Shown piece by piece: positions 27,330 through 37,774 of a stretch of 64,000 nucleotides of DNA. The notes under the pieces were generated by a model that worked only from the letters and a program-made list of their open reading frames with translations, had not been told where the DNA came from and searched no databases. The stretch is taken from NCBI GenBank assembly GCA_030267215.1, contig JAJDJP010000006.1:1-64000 (forward strand). Reading direction: 5' to 3'. How positions within the stretch are numbered: position 1 is the stretch's first letter; each line of letters opens with the position of its first letter. Source of the stretch: Ruminococcaceae bacterium OttesenSCG-928-A16 (lineage in GTDB: Bacteria > Bacillota > Clostridia > Oscillospirales > Ruminococcaceae). A program made the translations under genes and the position numbers.

Positions 27330-28523
27330 ATGGGCGAATCAGCGCTGAATCAAATTCATGCCCAGGTAAAAAGCGAGCTGGAAACATGTGTTGATTTTTG
27401 GCTTAGCAATGGGCAAGATACAGAAAACGGCGGGGTATATACCTGCCTGGATAGAGAAGGAAAGGTGTATTCTACCGATAAATCGGTTTGGATGCAGGGA
27501 CGCTGCGCCTGGACCTTTAGCCGTTTGTGCAACGTGTATGGCGCACAGCCAAAGTGGCAGCAAATGGCCGAAAGCTGCTTTACTTTCATGGAGAAACATT
27601 GCATTAACAGGGCTGCCAAGGGGCGCATGTATTTTACCGTAACAGCCGAGGGCAAACCCCTGCGGCAGCGCAGGTATTGTTTTTCGGAAGCATTTTACGC
27701 CATGGCAAATGCCGAGTATTACGCCCTAACAGGGCAGGCCCAATATTTGCAGCATGCCCGCAGCGCGTGGCAGTTGATATGGCAGCTAAACAATGGCCTG
27801 ATAGAAGACCCCGCCGGCTTTGTGCCCAAAACCATACCCGCAACACGGCAGGGCCGTGCCCTTGCCGACCCAATGATTTACCTGAACCTGTGTATGGTGC
27901 TAAAAAATTGCGACCCTGACCATGCGGCCGAATACATGGCCCGTGCCAAACAATGCACCGATATGATTATAAACTTGCACCATAAACCGGGCCTGCAGGC
28001 AACGCTAGAAACCGTTGGCATGGAGGGCGAGTTTTGGGCCGATATAACGGCGGGCCGGGAGGTAAACCCCGGGCACGATATTGAGTGCGCCTGGTTTTTG
28101 CTGGAATATGCGCGGGAAGCCGGCGATAAAATGGTTGAGCAAAAAGCAATTGAGATGTTTGACTTTGCCTACGAAAAGGGTTGGGATAAAGAATATGGCG
28201 GGCTTTTGTATTATATTGATGTTTTGGGAAACCCGCCCGAAGCCTACGAGCATGATATGAAATTGTGGTGGCCCCACAACGAAATGCTAATAGCAGCCCT
28301 TATGATTTACCAGATTACCCAGCAAAAAAAATATCTGGATATTTTTACCCAAACGTGGGAGTACGCCATGCGTGTTTTTAAAGACGAAGAATATGGAGAA
28401 TGGTATGGCTACTTGCGCCGCGATGGCAAGCCAACCCTGCCAGCTGCCAAAGGCAGCACCTTTAAGGGGCCTTTTCACCTGCCGCGCATGCTAATTATGC
28501 TAGATGGCATGCTGCAAAAGTAA
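27330..28523 (+). CDS. N-acylglucosamine 2-epimerase (AGE) family
   Basis: GGVYTCLDREGKVYSTDKSVWMQGRCAWTFSRL; HDIECAWFLLE. Confidence 0.85.
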   Translation: MGESALNQIHAQVKSELETCVDFWLSNGQDTENGGVYTCLDREGKVYSTDKSVWMQGRCAWTFSRLCNVYGAQPKWQQMAESCFTFMEKHCINRAAKGRMYFTVTAEGKPLRQRRYCFSEAFYAMANAEYYALTGQAQYLQHARSAWQLIWQLNNGLIEDPAGFVPKTIPATRQGRALADPMIYLNLCMVLKNCDPDHAAEYMARAKQCTDMIINLHHKPGLQATLETVGMEGEFWADITAGREVNPGHDIECAWFLLEYAREAGDKMVEQKAIEMFDFAYEKGWDKEYGGLLYYIDVLGNPPEAYEHDMKLWWPHNEMLIAALMIYQITQQKKYLDIFTQTWEYAMRVFKDEEYGEWYGYLRRDGKPTLPAAKGSTFKGPFHLPRMLIMLDGMLQK

Positions 28524-28843
28524 CTTTTGTTTGACAATTTTTATATGCAATGCTACTATAATTACATTAAATAGCAAAGAGGTGTGTTGATGTCGGTCAG
28601 CCAATAAGGGAAGATGTGTACCACAATAGCGGGTTTTCCTGCTTATTTTGTGTACCCAAATGCCTTATGGAATGGCCGAAACGTGCACTTTAGCACTTTT
28701 TTTGGTTTGTTTTGTAGCGCAGCGGGTAGCTGCGCTTTTTTGTTGCAACCAAAGGTTTGTATTTTACGGTAAAAGCCGCAAATAGGTATAACCATAAGGT
28801 TTTGGGTACCTTGGCGCACCAGCGCCATGTATTTTGAAAGGAC

Positions 28844-30752
28844 TTGAAACCATTGAATAAAAATAGTATCGCGCTCGAATTTCCAGCCATTATAGAACAA
28901 TTAAAACAACACGCTTTGTTTGATAAAGCAAAGCAGGCGCTGGAAACGTTAGCCCCCTACACAAACGAGGCCATTTGCATTCAAAAAATGGCCGAAACAA
29001 CGGCCGCCCGCAAGTTGTTAGATAGCTTGGGCTCGCCCCCGCTTGCCCCCATGAGCGGGCTGGAGGAGATGCTTGTGCTGGCGCTGGCCGGCAGCATGCT
29101 ACTGCCCCGGCAACTGGCAGAAATTACCCGGTTTGCCGCCGCCTGCAAGCGCATGGCAGCCTATTTGGGCCGGGGCGAAACCATAGATGAAACGGTTGCG
29201 ACATACGGCAGAAGCATGCAAGATTTATCTGGCCTGCGGGCCGAAATAGAACACTGCATTAATGGAGAAATGCTGCACGATGACGCAAGCCCTGCCCTTA
29301 AAAATGTGCGCCGTAAAATAGAACATACCCAGGCGCAGATAAAAGAAAAACTGGCACACATTATGCAAAGCCGCAAACAATATTTGGCCGATAGTTATAT
29401 CACCACCCGGCAGGGGGCATTACGTGCTGCCGGTGCAGCGCAAGTTTCAGTCTCAGTTTGGCGGTACGGTTATCGAGGCATCGGGCAAAGGTGCCACCCT
29501 ATTTATGGAGCCCGCCGCCATTGCAAAATTGCAGGCAGAACTAAACCTGTTGGTAATTGAAGAAGATACCGAGGTGCGGCGTATTTTGTACACGTTAACC
29601 GCCACTGTGGCAGAGCACACGCCAACCCTGCGCCGCAATATAGAAGCCATGGAAATACTGGATGTTTTGTTTGCCAAAGCCAAGCTAAGCGCCGCCATGC
29701 AGGCCATACCGGTAGAAATTGGCGGCCAGCGCCGGCTGGATATTAAGCAGGGCCGGCACCCCCTTTTAAAGGCCGAGCATTGCGTGCCGCTGAACTTTAC
29801 CATGGAGGAGGAAACCACCGGGGTAATTATAACCGGGCCCAATACCGGGGGCAAAACCGTAGCGGTTAAAACGGTGGGGCTGTTGTCTCTTATGGCGCAG
29901 TGCGGGCTGCATATTCCCTGTGCGGCAGGCAGTTACATTGCCATGCAAGATGCCTTTTGGTGCGATATTGGCGACAGCCAAAATATCTCGCAAAATCTTT
30001 CCACCTTTTCGGGGCATATAAGCAATGTAATAGAAATACTGGAACATGCCAGCCACGATAGCCTTGTGCTGCTGGACGAATTGGGAAGTGGAACCGACCC
30101 GGCCGAGGGAATGGGCATTGCCATAGCCGTGCTGGAAGAACTGCGGCAGCGGGGCTGTATGTTTTTGGTAACAACCCACTACCCCCAAGTAAAAACCTAT
30201 GCCGAAACAACCAGTGGCGTGCAAAGTGCACGCATGGCCTTTAACCGCGAAAGCCTGTGCCCCCTATATCAGTTGGAAATGGGAAAAACCGGCGAAAGTT
30301 GTGCACTGCACATTGCGGCGCGCCTGGGGCTTGCCCCACACTTGTTAAATAGGGCGCATGCGGTGGTGTATGGTAGCCGCGAAGCGCCGGCCCCTGCCCC
30401 CGTGGCTACTTTGCCCGCCCCCAAAAGCGGCCTTGTGCGCCTTGTGTTAGCAAAAGAACCCCTAAACTTTACCGCCAAATTTAGCATGGGAGACAGTGTA
30501 GAGGTGCTGCAAACTGGCGAAACCGGCATTGTATACCGCCCGGCCGATGATAGGGGCGATGTGATTGTGCAGGTGAAGGGAGAAAAGCGCACCCTAAAAC
30601 ACAACCGGATAAAACTAAAGGTGCCGGCGGCAGAACTGTACCCGCCCGATTACGATTTTTCGATTATTTTTGATACGGTGGAGCGCCGCAAAGCCCGCAA
30701 ACAAATGGGTAAGCACCATAACCCCAACATCAGCATTATTTATACAGAATAA
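28844..30752 (+). pseudogene. MutS2-like DNA-binding ATPase without Smr domain, split by an apparent frameshift near 29412
   Basis: ORF 28844-29560 (N-terminal) and ORF 29424-30752 (ITGPNTGGKTVAVKT, LLDELGSGTDPAEG) join as ..TTRQGHYVLPVQRKF if one G is removed from the GGGGG run. Confidence 0.78.
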
Positions 30753-30762
30753 TGCCCTGGGC

Positions 30763-30800
30763 ACAAAAGCTACCAGCATTTTAATGCTGGTAGCTTTTGT
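30763..30800. terminator. Bidirectional terminator, 18-bp perfect stem
   Basis: acaaaagctaccagcatt-tt-aatgctggtagcttttgt. Confidence 0.8.
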
Positions 30801-30846
30801 GTTGCCCCCCAAAAAGGTGTGGAAAATATTGGCTCTATAGGGAGGT

Positions 30847-31389
30847 TTATTTCTGTGTCAAAGCCTGTTCAATATCCTGCGCTAGTTTATCGGGCGTATA
30901 AGCAGGCGAATACCGTGCTATTACGTTGCCATTGCGGCCAACTAAAAATTTGCCAAAGTTCCATTTAATATCGCTTGCCTTAGAAAAAGGCTTTAACAGC
31001 TTTACCTTTTTTTCAAAAGATTCCGATTCAGCATCTCCTTTATCTTCGGGGGCTTGTTGTTTAAGCCAGGTAAATAATGGTTCGGCATCTTTTCCATTTA
31101 CATCTATTTTGGCAAACCGCGCAAAGGTGGTACCGTAGTTAAGGGTGCAAAAATCGCTAATCTCCGCATCGGTGCCAGGCGCTTGCTTCAAAAATTGGTT
31201 CGATGGGAAATCCAATATTTCGAAACCCTGGTTTTGATATTGCTTGTACAATGCTTCCAACCCTTCGTACTGTGGGGTTAGGCCGCACCGGGTTGCGGTG
31301 TTTACAATTAACAAAACTTTGCCGCTGTATTGGCTCAAGGCGGCTTCTTTTCCCTGTCCATCTTTTACTACAAAATCATATACATTCAT
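30847..31389 (-). CDS. Glutathione peroxidase family protein
   Basis: LIVNTATRCGLTPQYEGLEALYKQY; FPSNQF; WNFGKFLVGRNG. Confidence 0.9.
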   Translation of the reverse strand: MNVYDFVVKDGQGKEAALSQYSGKVLLIVNTATRCGLTPQYEGLEALYKQYQNQGFEILDFPSNQFLKQAPGTDAEISDFCTLNYGTTFARFAKIDVNGKDAEPLFTWLKQQAPEDKGDAESESFEKKVKLLKPFSKASDIKWNFGKFLVGRNGNVIARYSPAYTPDKLAQDIEQALTQK

Positions 31390-31393
31390 TCTG

Positions 31394-31813
31394 TTATACT
31401 CCTTTTTCAATTATATCCTTTGCAAAAGCAAAAGCCTGTGCTAAGTCTTGTGCGTTTGGGCGGCCACGGTGCAGCATGGCAAACTGCCCTCGGCAGCAAA
31501 ACTCTTTTTCCAAAACGGAAATTCCTTTGGTGTTCAGCAACTTTTGCACCTGTGGATAGGCCGATTTTTTGATGGCAGCAGTGCTAAAAACAGCAACTTT
31601 ATGCACCAATTGCGGGTTAAGGGTGTTTATAAAAGCGTGCATAGCGGCATCTACCCCGGCAGCATATACCGAAGCCCCCAAAAACAATAAATCGGTTTCT
31701 ATTTCTACCGGGGTAGAAATAGGTTTGGCAGTAACCCCCGCCGCTTGTGCAATGGTATCGGCCAATTTTTTTGTATTGCCGCCCCGTGTAAAGTATCGCA
31801 CCTCAATATTCAT
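31394..31813 (-). CDS. Flavodoxin-like protein
   Basis: MNIEVRYFTRGGNTKKLADTIAQAA. Confidence 0.7.
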   Translation of the reverse strand: MNIEVRYFTRGGNTKKLADTIAQAAGVTAKPISTPVEIETDLLFLGASVYAAGVDAAMHAFINTLNPQLVHKVAVFSTAAIKKSAYPQVQKLLNTKGISVLEKEFCCRGQFAMLHRGRPNAQDLAQAFAFAKDIIEKGV

Positions 31814-31880
31814 ACAAGCCATCCTTTCGGTTAAAAATAAATATATCAAGGGTATTACCCTCATATCAATAGGCAAAATT

Positions 31881-32315
31881 TTACTGGGTTAGCTTACCAA
31901 GCAGTTTATATAAAGTGGTATAAAGTTGCTGTGCTTCTTGTGGCTTTAGCGGCAGGCACTGGCCCACCTGCGCCGGTATGGCTGCAGCCTTATTGCGCAA
32001 AGCCTGGCCTTGTGGGGTTAAGGCCACCACCACACTGCGTTTATCTTTTGGTGCACGGGTAAGCGATACCACACCCTTGGCCTCTAATTTTTTTAGCAAT
32101 GGGGTAAGGGTGCCTGTATCTAAAAAAAGGCGCTGGGCTAAATCTTTCACCACAATTTCCTTCTTTTCCCACACCAACATCATGGCAATATACTGGGTAT
32201 AAGTTAAGCCAATTTCGTCTAAATAAGGGGTGTACAGGCGCACTACCTCTTTAGCCGCGGCATAAAGCGGAAAGCAAAGCTGGTTTTCAAGTTTTAGGGA
32301 GCTATAAGGATCCAT
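31881..32315 (-). CDS. MarR/OhrR-family regulator
   Basis: YTQYIAMMLVWEKKEIVVKDLAQRLFLDTGTLTPLLKKLEAKGVVSLTRAPKDKRSVVVALTPQG. Confidence 0.9.
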   Translation of the reverse strand: MDPYSSLKLENQLCFPLYAAAKEVVRLYTPYLDEIGLTYTQYIAMMLVWEKKEIVVKDLAQRLFLDTGTLTPLLKKLEAKGVVSLTRAPKDKRSVVVALTPQGQALRNKAAAIPAQVGQCLPLKPQEAQQLYTTLYKLLGKLTQ

Positions 32316-32320
32316 AATGC

Positions 32321-32370
32321 CTCCAAGGGTATATAATACATTGTATACAATGTATTATATACCCTTGGAG
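32321..32370. promoter_or_regulatory. Perfect 50-bp palindrome upstream of the MarR gene (candidate operator)
   Basis: CTCCAAGGGTATATAATACATTGTATACAATGTATTATATACCCTTGGAG equals its own reverse complement. Confidence 0.85.
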
Positions 32371-32382
32371 ATTTTTGTCAAG

Positions 32383-32425
32383 AAAAAGCCCACCCATGCC
32401 TTTTGGAGGCATGGGTGGGCTTTTT
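32383..32425. terminator. Terminator hairpin
   Basis: aaaaagcccacccatgcc-ttttgga-ggcatgggtgggcttttt. Confidence 0.8.
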
Positions 32426-32432
32426 ACAAAAA

Positions 32433-34634
32433 TTAAAAAGAACAAGTAAAATCATACAGGATAAAGCGATAGTCGGTGTCCTCTAAACCGGGGGCGCTTG
32501 TTTGCCAGTGCAGCAGGTTGTTGCCGGGGGCCAAGGTAAGGGTGCCGCTAACCGTGCCGGGGGTAGAGGATAGGTTGTGTGTTTGCGCTTGCCCCTCTGG
32601 CTCGGTAAAGGTAATGGCGCTTGCGTGGGTAGAGTTATTATGAATATGGAAGGAATACTGAATGGTGATGGGGCTATTGGTAGAATTATAAAAATTAATA
32701 TTGCCCTCTGCATTGCAAAGCAGGCTGCTTGCATCGGTTATGCGGGGGTTGCTGGTGCCAGCGGCCACGGGCACAACACCAAACAAGGTATTGTAAATGT
32801 CTTCGCATTTTTTTTGGCCCAAAGCTGCCCGGGTGGTTTCGGCATACTCTTTAATGTTGTACACATACAGGGTTTCGTCCCAGCTAATAAGGGGGGCGGC
32901 ACCGGTAATTTGTTCTATTTCAAATATAAATTGTTCAAAATGGGCGGGCTCGTAGCCGCGTTTATCGATATAAAGCACCGTAAAGCCGCTTGCTGCCGCT
33001 TGTTGCAGCATTTGCTGGGTGGGCTTAGCTTGCAGGGTTTCCAGCGCTACGGCGCTGGGGCGGCCCTTGTAGGCGCCGTAGCTCCACCGCAATGTGCTGG
33101 AGTGCAGATACCCCCGAAACAGCTCGTAATCCTTCATTTCGTAAACCGGCGGGTTTTCGGGGAAGTTTACGTATGGAAATTGCAAAACCATGCTGCCGGG
33201 GGCCACATTTGCTTCTACCGTTTGGATAAAATCACGGTCGGCACTATAGTGGGCGGCCTCTTGCTGGCCAATGCCTTGGTAGGTTAGTGGCTCGGCAACA
33301 GAAAGGCCAAACAAGGCGCAAAGCACAACCGCCAGCACACCTTTTGCGGCACGCCCCTTGTTTGTAACGCTGGGCAAGGCGGCATTAATGCACACACACA
33401 AAGCAATAATGCTAAAACCCGCAATAAAAATGCTTATGCGTGTGTAGGCCCTTATTTGGGGGGTAATTAGCCAGCTAACCATGGTGCCAAACCCGGTTAC
33501 CACACCCAGCAAAATGGCCACTATGTTTAATTGGCTTAAAAATTTTACAACAGCCCAGTCTTTTTCTTGCTGTATCCATTTGGGTTTTTGCGTTACCAAC
33601 AAAAAGGCCAGCAACAGCACAAAGCCAACCATGGCAAACAGGCCTAAATACTCGGTTTGCTCGGCCAGGGTAATGGTTTGGTACTGGCTGCCAAGCTTGG
33701 TAAAAAACGGGATATTATACCCCTGCGGGGGAATGAACAGCGAGGCCAGCCGCAGCCCATAAATAGAAGCTTCTGCCACCGAGCGGTTGGGTGCCAGCGC
33801 ATTGGCGCCATTGTTGGCAAGGTAAAAAAAGGTGGGCAGGTAGGCCAGCAACAGGGGCATAGCAATGCAACTAAAAAAAACAACCGCCTTGCCAACAAGG
33901 GTTTTGGTAGCCTGCCATTTGTTGGGCGCGCGCAAAAATAGCACCAGCAGCGTAACAATAAAAAAGAAACACCCAAAATAGGCGTAATAAATACCACTAA
34001 TGGCAAACAGCATTAAAATGGCGATGCCAAAAATATTCCTTCGGTACCTAAAAAACCCTTTTTGGATACGCAGGAAGGAATCGTCTTGCAAAAGCCAGAG
34101 GTAAAAAAGTGTAACCAGCGGTAAAAAGAAATAGCAAATAAGAAAAAAATGAGAGGTGCCGTGCAAAAAGCGGTAGGGGGCAAAGGTGTAAATAATGCCG
34201 CCCAAAACAGCCACCCAGGGCCGCACCGTAAGGTTGCGCAATACAAAATACATCGAAAGCGCCGACAGAATAACCACACCGTAATAAGCAACATTAAAAG
34301 CGGCCCCAATATTGCCAAAAACAAGCAACAAACCCTTTAAACAAAGGTAAAAAAAGGTGTCTCCATAACTGGGGAAATCGTACAAATTGGTGCCAAGGGG
34401 TGCGCCAAGCATAGCGTTTGGCCCATACCAGGTATTTTCTAGCATGGTTTTTAGGGTGGCCCCCAGCAGCTTAGAATCGTGCCCGAGGTATAAAAGCGGA
34501 ACCGTAAGGCGTGCTTGCAAAATACCACTTACTTTAATAAATAAAAGTGTGGTAAAAAGCAGTAGCAGCAGCACCGCAACCCAATCTTTTTTATGTTTTT
34601 TTAGGCTATTTTGTTTCATTGTCATCCTCGGCAC
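32433..34634 (-). CDS. Large multi-TM membrane protein (glycosyltransferase/YfhO-like)
   Basis: 733 aa, many TM segments; GHDSKLLGATLKTMLENTWYGPNAMLGAP; next to GT2. Confidence 0.6.
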   Translation of the reverse strand: MPRMTMKQNSLKKHKKDWVAVLLLLLFTTLLFIKVSGILQARLTVPLLYLGHDSKLLGATLKTMLENTWYGPNAMLGAPLGTNLYDFPSYGDTFFYLCLKGLLLVFGNIGAAFNVAYYGVVILSALSMYFVLRNLTVRPWVAVLGGIIYTFAPYRFLHGTSHFFLICYFFLPLVTLFYLWLLQDDSFLRIQKGFFRYRRNIFGIAILMLFAISGIYYAYFGCFFFIVTLLVLFLRAPNKWQATKTLVGKAVVFFSCIAMPLLLAYLPTFFYLANNGANALAPNRSVAEASIYGLRLASLFIPPQGYNIPFFTKLGSQYQTITLAEQTEYLGLFAMVGFVLLLAFLLVTQKPKWIQQEKDWAVVKFLSQLNIVAILLGVVTGFGTMVSWLITPQIRAYTRISIFIAGFSIIALCVCINAALPSVTNKGRAAKGVLAVVLCALFGLSVAEPLTYQGIGQQEAAHYSADRDFIQTVEANVAPGSMVLQFPYVNFPENPPVYEMKDYELFRGYLHSSTLRWSYGAYKGRPSAVALETLQAKPTQQMLQQAAASGFTVLYIDKRGYEPAHFEQFIFEIEQITGAAPLISWDETLYVYNIKEYAETTRAALGQKKCEDIYNTLFGVVPVAAGTSNPRITDASSLLCNAEGNINFYNSTNSPITIQYSFHIHNNSTHASAITFTEPEGQAQTHNLSSTPGTVSGTLTLAPGNNLLHWQTSAPGLEDTDYRFILYDFTCSF

Positions 34635-35589
34635 AGGTTGCCGCTTGGTTTTTATTAAAATTAAGCCGTTTTTCTTCTATAACCAAGGGGCGGTTTATTA
34701 CACGGGCATTAATATTCAAAACATATTCGCCCAGCAGGCCAATAAAGATAAGCTGGATTGAACCAAAGAAAAACACACCGATGGAAAGCGGCGCAATACC
34801 GGCCGAGAAGCGATCCCAGTAAATGAGTTTTAAAACAAGGTAAACCAGGCCAATAATGCCGCTTATGGCAGCAACCACAAAGCCCAGCAAGGTGGCCGCA
34901 CGCAGCCCAATTTTGGTATAGCTGGTAAAGCTAAGCATGGCGGCGTTGTACAAAGTATACCAGTTGTTGTGGGTTTTGCCAGCCCGGCGCTGGGGCTGCT
35001 GGTAGGCAATGTCAACGTGGTCCGGGGCATACTCGGCCACAATGCCGCGCAAAAAGGGCAGGGGGTCTTTTAAGGTGCGCATGGTTTCTATAAAGCTTTT
35101 GTCGTACAAGCCAAAGCCGGTAAAATGCTCTATTTGGTCTACCGTGCTCATTTTTTTAATAGATTTATAATACAGCGAGCGCAAAAAATAAACCAGGCCG
35201 CTTTCTTTACTGCTGGTTTTTATACCGCACACAACCTGGGCACCTTTTTCCCACTCTTCTACAAAGCGGGGTATCAGCTCCACCGGGTCCTGAAAATCGG
35301 CCACCATCAAAATTACACAGTCGCCGCTGGTTTGCATCATGCCATAATAGGGGCTGCTAAACTGCCCAAAGTTTTTTTTGTTAAAAATGGCCTTTACCTT
35401 GGCATCTTTGCTGCAAAGTTCTTCCAGCTTGTTTCGGGTGCCATCGGTAGAGTAATTATCGATAAACAAAATTTCGTAGTTATATTGTGGCAAAGAGGCT
35501 TTCAGCTCTTGCTTAACCGCCAGATAAATGGGCTCCACGTTTTCAATTTCGTTGTAACAGGGGATAACCACCGATATTGTTTTTTGCAT
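34606..35589 (-). CDS. Family 2 glycosyltransferase with C-terminal TM helices
   Basis: TISVVIPCYNEIENVEPIYLAVKQEL; DFQDPVELIPRFVEEWEKG. Confidence 0.9.
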   Translation of the reverse strand: MQKTISVVIPCYNEIENVEPIYLAVKQELKASLPQYNYEILFIDNYSTDGTRNKLEELCSKDAKVKAIFNKKNFGQFSSPYYGMMQTSGDCVILMVADFQDPVELIPRFVEEWEKGAQVVCGIKTSSKESGLVYFLRSLYYKSIKKMSTVDQIEHFTGFGLYDKSFIETMRTLKDPLPFLRGIVAEYAPDHVDIAYQQPQRRAGKTHNNWYTLYNAAMLSFTSYTKIGLRAATLLGFVVAAISGIIGLVYLVLKLIYWDRFSAGIAPLSIGVFFFGSIQLIFIGLLGEYVLNINARVINRPLVIEEKRLNFNKNQAATCAEDDNETK

Positions 35590-35746
35590 GAAAATACCTC
35601 TTAAAAAAACATTTTATTCCCACTAAGTGGGTTTAATACCCCGCCCCGCTGCGCTTTTTTGCTTGTGCCCGGTGCTGTCTGGTCGTCTCTGCTAGGGGGC
35701 GGTTCATTTGCCCCTAGTAGGGTTAGCCACGTCTTTTAGGGGCGTT

Positions 35747-36187
35747 TTACTTTTTATAAGCCCACAGCTTGTTGATAATAAAGTTAAGCGGAATGGTAAC
35801 CACCAGCCCAATAAGGGGGGCAAGCCAGGTGCTTACGCCCAAAATATCCACCTGCAGATACAACAAAGCCGAAGACAAAATAAAGGTGAAGCCATAAGCC
35901 ACATAGGTGCGCAGCAGCCTTTTTACAATCGATTTCCAGTCGTTATTTTCGGATTTAAAGACGAAGCGGTTGTTCCAAAAAAAGCTGTTGGCAACGCTAA
36001 CAATAAACCCCACAATGTTGCCCACCATATATAAATTGGGGTTAATGGCCACAAACAAATAATAAATGGCAAGGCTAATAAGGGTGTTGCTGGCCCCCAC
36101 AATGCCAAATTTAATAAATTGCTTCAGCAATTCTATTTTAGAAGATGGTTCGGTTTCGGGTGCTGGCTTTTGCGAAGAATCCTTCAT
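35747..36187 (-). CDS. GtrA family membrane protein
   Basis: LKQFIKFGIVGASNTLISLAIYYLF; four TM segments. Confidence 0.85.
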   Translation of the reverse strand: MKDSSQKPAPETEPSSKIELLKQFIKFGIVGASNTLISLAIYYLFVAINPNLYMVGNIVGFIVSVANSFFWNNRFVFKSENNDWKSIVKRLLRTYVAYGFTFILSSALLYLQVDILGVSTWLAPLIGLVVTIPLNFIINKLWAYKK

Positions 36188-36358
36188 AATGGCTCCCTTT
36201 TGCTGGCGTAAAAGCCCTGAAAAACAGATGATGCATAAAAGGCCACGCCGGCCTATAAAGGCCGGCATTTGCACTACCCACAGCCAATTAAAAACCACAA
36301 TAGGTTTGGTTGGCTGCGGTAAACGTGTTTGTTGCCCAACCAAGCGGGGCAATGCCCT

Positions 36359-37714
36359 TTATTGGGCGTTTTGGCGGGCAGCTTCTATAATTACCTGTGC
36401 CATATAGTCTATTTTTTCGTCGGTCATGCCGGGGTAAACGCCCACCCAAAAGGTGTTGTTCATAATAAGGTCGGTGTTGGCAAGTGTGCCCACAACGCGG
36501 TACCCCTCACCGGTTTGCCGCATTTCGTCAAAACACGGATGCTTGATTAAGTTGCCCGAAAACAGCATGCGGGTTTGCACGCCTTTTTCTTCTACAGCAC
36601 GCACCAAGGCTTCGCGCTGGATATTGGCCCCCGGGCGCAGCGTAATTAAAAAGCCAAACCAGCTGGGGTTCGAGTTTTCCTCGGCTTCGGGCAAAATAAA
36701 AATATCTTCGGCCGCAGCCAGGGCGGCACGCAGCCGCTGCCAGTTGTGGCGGCGGGCCTTTACAAAGGCGGGCAATTTTTTAAGTTGCTCGCAGCCAATG
36801 GCCGCTTGCATATCGGTTACTTTTAGGTTGTAGCCAAAGTGGCTGTATACATATTTATGGTCGTACCCTTTGGGTAATTCGCCATACTGGCCGTCGTACC
36901 GGTGGCCACAAAAATCATCCACGCCAGAGGGGCAGCGGCAATCCCGTCCCCAATCTCGGAAGGATTTGATCAAACGATCGAGCAGAGGGTTGTTGGTATA
37001 AACGCAGCCGCCTTCGCCCATGGTAAGGTGGTGGGGCGGGTAAAAGCTAGAGGTACCAATGTCGCCAACGGTACCAGTGTTAACGGTTTTGCCATCAATA
37101 GTATATTCGCTGCCAAGGGCATCGCAGTTATCCTCTACAAGCCACAGGTTATGCTTTTCGCAAAACGGTTTTATTACAGAAAGATTGAATGGGTTGCCCA
37201 GGGTGTGGGCCACCATAACAGCTTTGGTTTTGCTGCTTAGCGCGGCCTCCAGCTGGGTAACATCAATGTTATACTGCGGCAGGGTAACATCTAAAAATAC
37301 CGGCACAGCCCCGTACTGAATAATGGGGGTGACGGTGGTGGGAAACCCGCACGCAACCGTAATTACCTCGTCGCCACGTTTAATGCGGCGCTCGCCAAGT
37401 TCTTGCGCGGTTAGGGCGGCAAACGCAATTAAGTTGGCAGAAGAGCCGCTGTTTACCAAATTGGCAAACTTAACCCCCATAAGGCGTGCAAATTCTTTTT
37501 CAAAAAGGTCGGCATATCGGCCGGTGGTAAGCCAAAAATCCAGCGAGGCATCTACCAAGCTGCGCATTTCTTTTTCGTCAAACACACGGGCGGCGTAGGG
37601 CACCCTGTCCCCGGGGGTAAAGTCCTTTTGTTCCATTTTATAGGTGCGGCAATACTCCTCTACCTGCTGCAAAATTTGCTCGCGGGCAGCAGTTTCGGTC
37701 ATATTTTCAAACAT
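36359..37714 (-). CDS. rfbH: CDP-4-dehydro-6-deoxyglucose 3-dehydratase-like (RfbH/DegT family)
   Basis: PGDRVPYAARVFDEKEMRSLVDASLDFWLTTGRY; SSFYPPHHLTMGEGG. Confidence 0.9.
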   Translation of the reverse strand: MFENMTETAAREQILQQVEEYCRTYKMEQKDFTPGDRVPYAARVFDEKEMRSLVDASLDFWLTTGRYADLFEKEFARLMGVKFANLVNSGSSANLIAFAALTAQELGERRIKRGDEVITVACGFPTTVTPIIQYGAVPVFLDVTLPQYNIDVTQLEAALSSKTKAVMVAHTLGNPFNLSVIKPFCEKHNLWLVEDNCDALGSEYTIDGKTVNTGTVGDIGTSSFYPPHHLTMGEGGCVYTNNPLLDRLIKSFRDWGRDCRCPSGVDDFCGHRYDGQYGELPKGYDHKYVYSHFGYNLKVTDMQAAIGCEQLKKLPAFVKARRHNWQRLRAALAAAEDIFILPEAEENSNPSWFGFLITLRPGANIQREALVRAVEEKGVQTRMLFSGNLIKHPCFDEMRQTGEGYRVVGTLANTDLIMNNTFWVGVYPGMTDEKIDYMAQVIIEAARQNAQ

Positions 37715-37774
37715 GGTGTATCCTCCGTAATAAGTAAAATTTAATAGGGTTGGCCTGCCGGGCGCCGGGCTGGG

